This document shows, one piece after another, positions 7,073 to 12,762 of a stretch of 40,227 bases of DNA (the stretch's first letter is position 1; the number at the start of each line of letters is the position of its first letter). Source of the DNA: Martelella mediterranea (GTDB lineage Bacteria; Pseudomonadota; Alphaproteobacteria; Rhizobiales; Rhizobiaceae); NCBI RefSeq assembly GCF_004342225.1, contig NZ_SMAR01000033.1, positions 1 through 40,227 of the forward strand. Direction: 5' to 3'. Under the pieces are notes generated by a model that saw nothing but the letters and a program-made list of their open reading frames with translations, did no database searches and had not been told where the DNA came from. The position numbers and the translations under genes are program-made.

Positions 7073-7321
7073 CTATGACGCCTTCCGGCGCGGATAAAGC
7101 GCCCGGACAGAACAGCCGGTGGCGGTTTCAATCTCGGCGGCCTTGGCGTCAGCCAGAAAATCCGACATCGCAGAAAGCGCGTTGGCGCTGTAGGCTTCGA
7201 GATCCGCCAGACCGTTCCAGTCCGGGTGGTTGCGCGCGATGTGCGCATGAAGGTCCGCCATCGCTTCGCGCGCAAATTCGTGTGCGGCCAGTGCCCGGCC
7301 AAAGAGTTCACGATCTGCCAT
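7073..7321 (-). CDS. Small phage protein, unknown
   Basis: This 82-residue, mostly helical protein contains LAAHEFAREAMADLHAHIAR and LADLEAYSANALSAMSDFLA and ends in a basic tail ALYPRRKAS. No family recognised. ATG 7321 is chosen because GGAGAAG lies seven bases upstream and the resulting 14-base overlap with the previous gene is typical of this operon; a longer frame would run 87 bases further into that gene. It is the last gene before the leftward terminator at 6863-6899. Confidence 0.65.
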   Translation of the reverse strand: MADRELFGRALAAHEFAREAMADLHAHIARNHPDWNGLADLEAYSANALSAMSDFLADAKAAEIETATGCSVRALYPRRKAS

Positions 7322-7607
7322 TTGACTTCTCCAGCTTTTCCAGCACCACCTGCCCTGCCAGTGTCGGTTCCAGGTGATAGCCTTTGCCAAAGCCGCGATT
7401 TTTCGCACGGCGGATCAGCGCATGGCGGGTAAGCGCGGAAATCGTCTCCGGCTTGAAATAACGCGGGCCGAGATACCAGCCGCCATTGCGGCAGACACGA
7501 TGATGGCGAAAACGGGAAAGATGTTTCAGCGCCTCACGCTGCGGCACTGTCAGCTCCGTTTCCGGCCGGGCAACAGCCGGTCGATCGAAGAAGGTGGACA
7601 TGCTCAT
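7308..7607 (-). CDS. Small phage protein, winged-helix-like, unknown
   Basis: The protein has 99 residues. The segment TVPQREALKHLSRFRHHRV, then PETISALTRHALIRRAKNRG, then YHLEPTLAGQVVLEKLEK reads like a three-helix winged-helix domain of the type found in short phage DNA-binding proteins. No exact family is assigned. It starts within a four-base ATGA overlap with the upstream gene and overlaps the downstream gene by 14 bases, so it is translated as part of the leftward operon. A second ATG two codons in is an equal start candidate. Confidence 0.65.
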   Translation of the reverse strand: MSMSTFFDRPAVARPETELTVPQREALKHLSRFRHHRVCRNGGWYLGPRYFKPETISALTRHALIRRAKNRGFGKGYHLEPTLAGQVVLEKLEKSNGRS

Positions 7608-7960
7608 GCGTGACCTCCATGCTGTTTCGAAACCGGAACAGGGATGGTTATGTCCGGTTGATCCTCAAGCTTGGCTATAAATAGATTGCCGATGATCTCG
7701 CGCGCGACGTCGGGATCTCGCCCCATGAGCGATATCTCGCGTCCGATCGTGGCGAATATCTCGCCAAGCGCTTCAATAATGTGATGAACTTCGGTGCCCC
7801 TGTTCATCTCCCCTAGAATAAGCCGTCGCAGCTCGATCGAAGCTTCCGGATTGCGAAAACGTATGTGGGTTCCCACCGTCGACCTTTCCCCGGGCTGATG
7901 CTCCGCCATCTTTGCGCGCATTGCCTGCAGAGTTTCCTCAACATCATAATGAACGCTCAT
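7604..7960 (-). CDS. Small phage protein, unknown
   Basis: This helical protein of 118 residues contains DVEETLQAMRAKMAEH, a central IELRRLILGEMNRGTEVHHI and DVAREIIGNLFIAKLEDQ. No family recognised. The ATG at 7960 is chosen because it forms an ATGA overlap with the stop of the HTH gene upstream; the frame is open 132 bases further but that part lies wholly inside the HTH gene. It follows the probable excisionase or regulator and is controlled with it from the promoter at 8299-8327. Confidence 0.6.
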   Translation of the reverse strand: MSVHYDVEETLQAMRAKMAEHQPGERSTVGTHIRFRNPEASIELRRLILGEMNRGTEVHHIIEALGEIFATIGREISLMGRDPDVAREIIGNLFIAKLEDQPDITIPVPVSKQHGGHA

Positions 7961-8259
7961 GCCGCCCTCGCATTCTCGTTTGCCGGTCTGGCGTATTTCT
8001 GCATCAGGCTCGCCCTGTCCTGGGCGATGACGGCAGCCCGCACGGTTTCGGCCGTGCGCTCTGTTTCGGCAGCGGCAAAGCCGTTCAGCCATTTTTCAAC
8101 GGCCCCTTCCTGCCAGCGCAAAGGCCGCGCGACGGGCAGCGGCGGCGGAAAGCCATAATCCCGCTGGAAGACCGCACGCTTGCGCAGAAAATGCTGACGC
8201 GAAAGCCCCAGCAAACCGGCCACCTGCCCGGCCTCAATGGTTTTGTGTGTGATGGTCAT
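7957..8259 (-). CDS. AlpA/MerR-like helix-turn-helix protein (possible excisionase)
   Basis: The protein has 100 residues. The N-terminal part, VAGLLGLSRQHFLRKRAVF followed by FPPPLPVARPLRWQEGAVEKWL, is the pattern of AlpA/excisionase-type DNA-binding domains: a helix-turn-helix, a short wing ending in RW, then a helix with a W-L pair. The C-terminal 40 residues are alanine- and arginine-rich and helical. It is the first gene of the leftward operon behind a repressor-controlled promoter, with GGAGGCG nine bases before the start. This is the usual place for a gene that turns the integrase toward excision; that role is inferred. Confidence 0.72.
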   Translation of the reverse strand: MTITHKTIEAGQVAGLLGLSRQHFLRKRAVFQRDYGFPPPLPVARPLRWQEGAVEKWLNGFAAAETERTAETVRAAVIAQDRASLMQKYARPANENARAA

Positions 8260-8298
8260 GCCTGCATCGCCTCCATTGCTTTATTGCAATGCTGCAAA

Positions 8299-8327
8299 TT
8301 AATAAGCGATAGTGCTTATTATGGCAA
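8299..8327 (-). promoter_or_regulatory. Leftward early promoter with operator in its spacer
   Basis: On the minus strand, TTGCCA (8327-8322) and TATTAA (8304-8299) stand exactly 17 bases apart. The spacer holds most of an inverted repeat AATAAGC-N6-GCTTATT (8301-8320). The same half-sites with the same N6 spacing recur in the divergent promoter region at 9165-9182, so this is probably a binding site of the CI- or Cro-like protein that shuts off the leftward operon. Bases 8328-8495 hold no convincing gene. Confidence 0.6.
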
Positions 8328-8495
8328 GCATGATTTTGCACAAATGCTTACCTTACTCAATCGCGGACATAGCGATGCTGCACAAATGAAGGCAAACGAG
8401 GTCAGCGCGCTGTTCGGTAAAGTGCGTACAGCCCTTGCCAGCACATTTACTAAACCTAAGTGAGCTGACGGGTATTGCCGGGATCTTTGGAGAAG

Positions 8496-9107
8496 TCAGG
8501 AGGGGGTGCGGATGATGCCGATGGCTGTTCCGGCAATTGAGACGCGATCGTCGTCAACCTGCTCGGGCCGTTGCGGACCAAGCCGCATAGAGTGCGATGT
8601 GATGAACGGCGCCTGATAGAGCCGCATGACTGTTTCCGCCGTGCCGCGCACTGGATCTATGATCTGTGCAATGACGATATCGCCTGTTTTCGGGCGCCGC
8701 CCCAGATCTATGAGCACGATATCGCCTGGCATAATCCCCATACCATCAAGGGCGCCGCCCTTCATTACCCAAGCCTCGACGCTATTGCGCCCGTCCTTTG
8801 CAGCTTTTACAGCCGCATCAATCCAGCCTGGATGAGGCTCGTTGTCGTTGGCATAAGGAAGCGCATCTGGTTCAGCCATGCCGCTTGTGCTGCGACCGGG
8901 CAACTGGCCGGGCCGGAAGCCCGAATATTTGGCAACATTCTCCAACGTCGATTGGGTAATGCCTACCGTGCCTGTTGTGTCATTGAAGTAGCGCGTCAGC
9001 GTGGATGCAGCCATGCCGGAATTCAGGGCAAGCTTCGACAGCGACAGGTTCATATGATCTGCCACAGCCTTTAGCCAAGCCTTTGTGTCGCGCTGATTAT
9101 CCATCAT
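8496..9107 (-). CDS. CI-like phage repressor, HTH plus S24-like domain lacking cleavage residues
   Basis: This 203-residue repressor would maintain lysogeny. The N-terminal helix-turn-helix covers about residues 8-60 (NLSLSKLALNSGMAASTLTR). The C-terminal half is a LexA/UmuD-type S24 fold (GIMPGDIVLIDLGRRPKTGD, then ETVMRLYQ). By alignment with GDSM in UmuD, the catalytic serine is alanine (GGALDGMGI), and the lysine of TVKKL is methionine (TVMRL), so self-cleavage looks lost. ATG 9107 puts the HTH at the usual distance; ATG 9104 or a GTG at 9146 with AAGG upstream are alternatives. It is divergent from the Cro-like gene. Confidence 0.85.
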   Translation of the reverse strand: MMDNQRDTKAWLKAVADHMNLSLSKLALNSGMAASTLTRYFNDTTGTVGITQSTLENVAKYSGFRPGQLPGRSTSGMAEPDALPYANDNEPHPGWIDAAVKAAKDGRNSVEAWVMKGGALDGMGIMPGDIVLIDLGRRPKTGDIVIAQIIDPVRGTAETVMRLYQAPFITSHSMRLGPQRPEQVDDDRVSIAGTAIGIIRTPS

Positions 9108-9157
9108 GCGCGCAAATATATTCTGTTGAAGGGCTAACGCAGTCACAAAAAAACACC

Positions 9158-9193
9158 TTGCAGAATAAGCAATATTGCTTATGCATATATGCA
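9158..9193. promoter_or_regulatory. Central operator region between repressor and Cro-like genes
   Basis: A perfect 18-bp palindrome (9165-9182, ATAAGC-AATATT-GCTTAT) is followed by a perfect 12-bp palindrome TGCATATATGCA (9182-9193). The first shares both half-sites and spacing with the leftward operator at 8302-8319. A possible rightward -35, TTGCAG, at 9158-9163 places the palindrome in the promoter spacer, as on the left side. The region should set the choice between repressor and Cro-like expression. Confidence 0.65.
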
Positions 9194-9218
9194 GAACAGT
9201 TCGCAAGGGTGATTTGCA

Positions 9219-9431
9219 ATGTTTTCAGAAATAGAAGCACGCCGCCACGCCGCCGGTATCTCGCAGGTGGAACTGTGTGAGCGTGCCGGAGTGCATCCAA
9301 CCACCTACACCGCGCGCAAAGCAAACCGGCGGACGGTTTCCGAGCGCACACTGCAAAAACTGAAAACCGCTCTCGACGAGTTGGTCACCGAACGGCTTGC
9401 AGTGATGAAGCAAGAAAGGACCGGATCATGA
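9219..9431 (+). CDS. Cro-like XRE-family HTH protein
   Basis: This 70-residue protein is almost entirely one helix-turn-helix domain: ISQVELCERAGVHPTTYTAR forms the two central helices, followed by RTLQKLKTALDELVTERL. It is the first rightward gene opposite the repressor, the classical place for Cro. The start has AAGGGTGA seven bases upstream. It overlaps the next small gene by ATGA. It probably binds the palindromes at 9165-9193 and 8301-8320, which is inferred from position. Confidence 0.82.
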   Translation: MFSEIEARRHAAGISQVELCERAGVHPTTYTARKANRRTVSERTLQKLKTALDELVTERLAVMKQERTGS

Positions 9432-9547
9432 TGCCTAGTTATATCGGCTTCCTGAGCGCCCTCGCCTGCATGCTGTTTTTCGGCGGCGCAGCCCTTTGGG
9501 CGGCGCTGATCTATGCCCGTGAAATCAAAAAAGGTGAAAGACGATGA
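9428..9547 (+). CDS. 39-residue single-pass membrane protein
   Basis: This small ORF is bounded by ATGA overlaps on both sides (with the Cro-like gene and with the 9544 gene). It encodes one hydrophobic helix (IGFLSALACMLFFGGAALWA) and a short basic tail (REIKKGERR), so it should span the inner membrane once. Its 3' half lies within a 70-base sequence repeated at 10103-10172, where a truncated copy follows. No family recognised; small membrane proteins early in phage operons sometimes modify host membrane functions. Confidence 0.65.
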   Translation: MMPSYIGFLSALACMLFFGGAALWAALIYAREIKKGERR

Positions 9548-9550
9548 GCA
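9481..9550 (+). repeat. 70-bp direct repeat, copy 1
   Basis: This segment is identical to 10103-10172 at 67 of 70 positions. It covers the end of the 39-residue membrane ORF, the ribosome site GGTGAAAG and the start codon of the 9544 gene. The three differences fall near the ribosome site. Confidence 0.95.
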
Positions 9551-9735
9551 GTCAGTCACAACCAAAGCCCTGCACGATGGAAGCCTTTGTTGCAGCGCTG
9601 ATGCAAAACAGCAGTGACCATCAGGTGCTCGCCACATCGCTGCGCGCCTGGCTGGCCGGAAACTGGGAAAAGGCGTTGCGGCCGCTGGATGCCGATGCGC
9701 GCTACAAGCTTACCAGAGAAGGCGGTGCGGAATGA
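9544..9735 (+). CDS. Small early phage protein, unknown
   Basis: This 63-residue protein contains AFVAALMQNSSDHQVLATSL and AWLAGNWEKALRPLD, probably helical, and ends in REGGAE. No family recognised. The 3' end carries GGCGGTGCGG directly before the next start; that 10-mer also ends the 9732 and 10166 genes, so it may serve as a coupled ribosome site. Start and stop overlap the neighbours by four bases. It is the first cargo gene behind copy 1 of the 70-bp repeat. Confidence 0.6.
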   Translation: MSSQSQPKPCTMEAFVAALMQNSSDHQVLATSLRAWLAGNWEKALRPLDADARYKLTREGGAE

Positions 9736-10046
9736 CCACCTTTTTTCAAACCATGCGTCTATTATGGATCGATGCGGCGGTACAATCTGAGCAGGCATTG
9801 CTGCGCCGTGCGGATATTTGCCAAACGTTTGACATTTCGATTTCGCAAGCAGCGCTCGACCTCAGACAATTTCAGACAGCATTTCCTGGTCGCCTGGAAT
9901 ATGATCGAAGCGCAAAAGGCTATCGCGCCGCCGCTCAATCCATGCCTTCTTTTCCGGAATGTGAACCAGCAACTATCCGCACATCAACTGCGAGCATTGC
10001 CATCGCCAAGAAGCGCCTCGACCGCGCTAAAGGCGGTGCGGCATGA
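9732..10046 (+). CDS. Winged-helix DNA-binding protein, WYL-regulator-like N-terminal domain only
   Basis: The protein has 104 residues. The segment QALLRRADICQTFDISISQA, then LDLRQFQTAFPGRLEYDRSAK and GYRA, closely follows the N-terminal HTH of WYL-domain regulators (RxDL, S-x-A-S-x-D, YD-x-x-x-K-x-Y). The WYL ligand domain is missing. The C-terminal tail KKRLDRAKGGAA matches the end of the 10166 gene product (ERLDRAEQGGAA), and the DNA behind it is also similar, which points to recombination between the two genes. It probably binds DNA, perhaps controlling the early operon; target unknown. Confidence 0.68.
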   Translation: MTTFFQTMRLLWIDAAVQSEQALLRRADICQTFDISISQAALDLRQFQTAFPGRLEYDRSAKGYRAAAQSMPSFPECEPATIRTSTASIAIAKKRLDRAKGGAA

Positions 10047-10144
10047 CTACCTTTGTTGGAACAGACCTGCAGCTGATTAATGCCTTACGCGAAGCAGCCA
10101 AGCGGCGGCGCAGCCCTTTGGGCGGCGCTGATCTATGCCCGTGA
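10043..10144 (+). other. Short chimeric ORF at a recombination junction
   Basis: An ATGA-coupled start opens a 33-codon frame beginning MTTFVGTDLQLINALREAAK, which looks like the true N terminus of a gene. At 10103 it runs into the 70-bp repeat out of the membrane ORF's frame and stops at 10142-10144. It looks like the 5' stub of a gene whose body was lost when the repeat was joined here. Confidence 0.4.
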
Positions 10145-10169
10145 AATCAAAAGAGGTGAGAAACGATGA
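10080..10169 (+). pseudogene. Truncated second copy of the 39-residue membrane ORF
   Basis: In the same frame as copy 1, the repeat encodes GGAALWAALIYAREIKRGEKR, but the upstream half of the membrane helix is replaced by unrelated MPYAKQPS. The hydrophobic stretch is now too short for a normal membrane span. The retained piece still supplies the ribosome site for the 10166 gene, which may be why it was kept. Confidence 0.45.
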
Positions 10170-10172
10170 GCA
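10103..10172 (+). repeat. 70-bp direct repeat, copy 2
   Basis: Second copy of the segment at 9481-9550 (67 of 70 identical). It ends at the start codon of the 10166 gene and supplies its ribosome site GAGGTGAG. The two copies bracket 552 bases of different sequence. Confidence 0.95.
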
Positions 10173-10825
10173 TCAGAGGAAGGAAAGTCACAGTACCTTC
10201 TAAGACTGACCCCTATGGATTTTGTCCGGTGTGCGGCAAGCCGAAACCGACCGAAAAATTCGTCGCGGATGGCACCGACTTTGTTTGCCGAGAGTGCGCG
10301 AGAAACATATTGGGCAGCCAGCGCAAACCCGATCCGGTCAACGCCCCGGCAGCTATCTACGCAACGGTCAACGGCGCATCGACCGATGTGATGACCGGCG
10401 AGCGGCAGCTTATTGGCGGCTGGAACGAGCACGAAGACGACTTCCGGCGGAAAACCCGTTACGTCCGGGCAGATCTTGCGGGCGATGTGCAGGCGCTTCA
10501 CGAGAAAGCAGGAGACGAAACGCTTCGTGCGCTGATGGATGTGATCAATGAGCGGTATCGGCAGATCGCCGTTGAAGGCTGGACGCCGGAGCATGATGAC
10601 CAGCACTGTGACGGGCAACTTGCGCTCGCGGCATCAACATATGCGTTGAATACGGTCAATGACTTTGACGATCCCTACCCTCGGCTGCTCGGCGCTGAAC
10701 TTTGGCCCTTTGATGACAAGTGGTGGAAGCCGACGACCCCGCGACGGGATCTGACGAAAGCTGCCGCCCTAATCCTCGCAGAAATCGAGCGCCTTGACCG
10801 CGCCGAGCAAGGCGGTGCGGCATGA
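10166..10825 (+). CDS. Phage protein with N-terminal zinc ribbon and EHDD-containing C-terminal region
   Basis: The 219 residues form two parts. Residues about 15-45 hold two CxxC pairs (CPVCGKPKP and FVCRECARN), a zinc ribbon. Residues about 125-215 hold VINERYRQIAVEGWTPEHDD, then QLALAASTYAL, WPFDDKWWKP and RRDLTKAAALILAEIERLDR. This C-terminal pattern is common in phage early proteins of unknown function and faintly recalls all-alpha NTP pyrophosphatases with acidic metal-binding helices; that link is unproven. It follows copy 2 of the 70-bp repeat and ends with the GGCGGTGCGG tail shared with the 9732 gene. Confidence 0.75.
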   Translation: MSIRGRKVTVPSKTDPYGFCPVCGKPKPTEKFVADGTDFVCRECARNILGSQRKPDPVNAPAAIYATVNGASTDVMTGERQLIGGWNEHEDDFRRKTRYVRADLAGDVQALHEKAGDETLRALMDVINERYRQIAVEGWTPEHDDQHCDGQLALAASTYALNTVNDFDDPYPRLLGAELWPFDDKWWKPTTPRRDLTKAAALILAEIERLDRAEQGGAA

Positions 10826-11082
10826 GCTTCGCCGGTGCTGTCATCACGGTTCGCGATCACGTTCCCGAAGCTGTGCGGCGGCAGGGTCCGGATGCGATCC
10901 GCGCGCATTATCGCAAATGCATTGATGCCATGAACCGCACCTCTGCCGCGCTTTCCTGCGGCGGTGTGGTGCTGACGGCACATGGCTATGACCGGCAGGC
11001 GGGCGACTTAAAAATCACCGGCATGATCGTCGATGGCCGCCGCGCCGTCGTCGATGACCTCTATTCGATCGGAAGGGCGTGA
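10822..11082 (+). CDS. Small early phage protein, unknown
   Basis: The protein has 86 residues. It opens with AVITVRDHVPEAVRRQGPDA, continues with a helical region RAHYRKCIDAMNRTSAAL and ends with an alternating beta-like part (GVVLTAHGYDRQAGDLKITG). No family recognised. Its start overlaps the upstream stop by ATGA, with GGCGGTGCGG one base before it. It is followed at once by the 11082 gene. Confidence 0.6.
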   Translation: MSFAGAVITVRDHVPEAVRRQGPDAIRAHYRKCIDAMNRTSAALSCGGVVLTAHGYDRQAGDLKITGMIVDGRRAVVDDLYSIGRA

Positions 11083-11390
11083 TGACAATACCAACGAACG
11101 CAGGTGAATTGCGCCGGCTGATCGGCGCGGTCGAGGCGCAAAAGGCCGGCATCCCATCCATAGAGATCGACAATTACGAGCTCAGCAGCCAGGCGCACCG
11201 GCTGGCCGGCATGGCCGCGCTTGCGCATCTGGTTTCAGCCGAGGGCGCGAAGGTGAATGACGGGACCGAGCGCACAATCTTTTCGCTTGCCGGCATCAAG
11301 GCCAGTTCGACGAGCGGAACCCCTGCCGTGCTTTCAAACTGGATCGCAGCGGCAAAACTCAAGCTGAAAATGGAGAACAGGAATGTCTGA
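11082..11390 (+). CDS. Small early phage protein, unknown
   Basis: The protein has 102 residues. The first half is helical (ELRRLIGAVEAQKAG, then SSQAHRLAGMAALAHLVSAE) and the C terminus is basic (AAKLKLKMENRNV). No family recognised. ATG 11082 shares its A with the upstream stop TGA and has GGAAGGGC just upstream; the in-frame GTG three bases earlier is less likely. It overlaps the Gp49-like gene by eight bases. Confidence 0.58.
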   Translation: MTIPTNAGELRRLIGAVEAQKAGIPSIEIDNYELSSQAHRLAGMAALAHLVSAEGAKVNDGTERTIFSLAGIKASSTSGTPAVLSNWIAAAKLKLKMENRNV

Positions 11391-11682
11391 TCAGGAAATT
11401 GAAAAAGAAATTCAGGCAAAGGGCAAGACTGCCCCACGCCTGACACCTGCCGACATCGATGCGGTTATAGCGGCTGAAGAATACCATGTTTTCGGGGGGC
11501 GGATGACGATTTGTGTTCTGACCCTGAAGAACGGTTTTCTTGTTTCTGGCGAAAGCTCATCGGTTAGCGCAGAGAACTTCGATGTCGAGATCGGCCGCAA
11601 GATCGCGCGGGAGAATGCGCGCGAGAAGATATGGCTGCTGGAAGGCTATCTTTTGCGCGATCGGCTTGCTGCTGCCGAATAA
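11383..11682 (+). CDS. Gp49/66-like phage protein
   Basis: The 99 residues match the Phage_gp49_66 family along the length: APRLTPADIDAVIAAEEYHV, TICVLTLKNGFLVSGESSSV, NFDVEIGRKIARENAREKI and a C-terminal WLLEGYLL. The family is common in temperate phage early regions and has no known function. GGAGAACAGG precedes the start. It ends the tightly coupled run of small early genes; 83 bases follow before the next gene. Confidence 0.85.
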   Translation: MSDQEIEKEIQAKGKTAPRLTPADIDAVIAAEEYHVFGGRMTICVLTLKNGFLVSGESSSVSAENFDVEIGRKIARENAREKIWLLEGYLLRDRLAAAE

Positions 11683-11765
11683 CCCGGCGGCCGCAGGGCC
11701 ACTTCTTCCCTCACGTTTTCGGGCCTTTTTTGTAGTGCGTAGGGCCGCCTTTTTCAGGTGGCGAT

Positions 11766-12029
11766 ATGAGCAAACGATCCACATACCGGCCAGAGCAGGC
11801 CGAAGCGCTCGCCAAAATAGAAAGGCGGCGGCAAATCATGGATGTGCAGCATTCAGAGCTGGCCGATACAGCTGCGATATCACGCGAGACATGGCGGCGG
11901 ATCCGGCGTGAGAAACGCGCTTTTCCAGCGCAGATTACCGCCCTGCGTTTTGCCCTGCGCACAATCGAGGCCCGGCGACGCTCTGCCGAGGACGTGTTTC
12001 CGGATCCTGATAACGGAGAGCAGCCATGA
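11766..12029 (+). CDS. XRE-like helix-turn-helix protein
   Basis: The protein has 87 residues. A predicted helix-turn-helix lies near residues 25-50 (MDVQHSELADTAAISRETWR, followed by RIRREKRAFPAQITALRFAL). The rest is basic. It starts three bases after AGGTGGCG and overlaps the next gene by ATGA. It is probably a transcription factor of the replication or middle operon; I see no matching operator. Confidence 0.65.
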   Translation: MSKRSTYRPEQAEALAKIERRRQIMDVQHSELADTAAISRETWRRIRREKRAFPAQITALRFALRTIEARRRSAEDVFPDPDNGEQP

Positions 12030-12307
12030 TCGACCGGCTGATGCTGCGCGCTGGCGGATCGGCGCTGCGCTCTATCCGTTTTGCTGTTGCCCAGATGCCG
12101 GAGCTGCAGGCGCGCCGGCAGGCCGTCGAAATCTATCTGCTGGTGACCGCCTGCAATGTGCGGCAGGCCACCGCTGCCGCGCTTTGTGGCTGCACAAAGC
12201 AAAACATATCCAAACATCTGCGCCGCGTTGAAAAGGCCCGTGAAGATCCAGCCTTTGACGCCGCGCTGACGAAGATCGAAACCGTGATGACGGGTGAGCA
12301 ACAATGA
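12026..12307 (+). CDS. Helix-turn-helix DNA-binding protein
   Basis: The protein has 93 residues. The central part, NVRQATAAALCGCTKQNISK followed by HLRRVEKAREDPAFDAALTKIE, is a recognisable HTH followed by the R-V-E-x-x-R-x-D-P-A-F pattern seen in rhizobial DnaA-like/HTH proteins that lack the ATPase domain. Such proteins bind DNA; a role in phage replication initiation or gene control would fit its place before the primase and ATPase genes. Coupled to both neighbours by ATGA overlaps. Confidence 0.66.
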   Translation: MIDRLMLRAGGSALRSIRFAVAQMPELQARRQAVEIYLLVTACNVRQATAAALCGCTKQNISKHLRRVEKAREDPAFDAALTKIETVMTGEQQ

Positions 12308-12762
12308 CCGCCGAAGACAAGATCCGCGAGCAGATCGCCGCGCACTTTGACGCCACGCTGAAAGCGGCTTGGAAGAACGCAATCAACACCACCAATGCTG
12401 AGAGCGATAAGCCAGAAGACAGTCTTTCGATCGAGACGATGATCGAGAGTTTGAGGTTTGCCGAATACCCAATGCCGCAGATCGAGTTCCGCGTATCTCC
12501 ACGGACAGACCTTGCTCCTTTTCTGCAATTTTTCGGCCGATCAAACTGCTTTACACGAACGGCAGGTTCTGCGCTGCCGCCCTCATACAAAGGAGTTACG
12601 ATCAAGAAAGACCATTACATTCCGGTCGATGTCATTACGCTTTTTTCGGACGGCATGCTGGTTAAGTGCGTGCCGTTGACCGGCGCGGCCGAGCCAGTGG
12701 CAGCGCTATTTTTTGCCTACATGCAGGAGATCGACCGGGCGCAGAAAAGCGAGGGACAATGA
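12304..12762 (+). CDS. Phage protein, unknown
   Basis: The protein has 152 residues. The first 45 are helical and charged (DKIREQIAAHFDATLKAAWK); the rest contains several beta-like stretches (IEFRVSPRTDLAPFL, GVTIKKDHYIPVDVITLF, GMLVKCVPL) and a terminal helix FFAYMQEIDRAQKSEGQ. No family recognised. It is coupled by ATGA overlaps to the HTH gene and the primase gene, so it is probably part of the replication unit. Confidence 0.62.
   Translation: MTAEDKIREQIAAHFDATLKAAWKNAINTTNAESDKPEDSLSIETMIESLRFAEYPMPQIEFRVSPRTDLAPFLQFFGRSNCFTRTAGSALPPSYKGVTIKKDHYIPVDVITLFSDGMLVKCVPLTGAAEPVAALFFAYMQEIDRAQKSEGQ

Noticed and set aside
8344-8463. 39-codon frame (MLTLLNRGHSDAAQ...) downstream of the left operator
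   Set aside because: It has an acceptable amino-acid look but no ribosome site, and its start lies at a duplicated TGCACAAATG sequence. It is noted as possible but not annotated.
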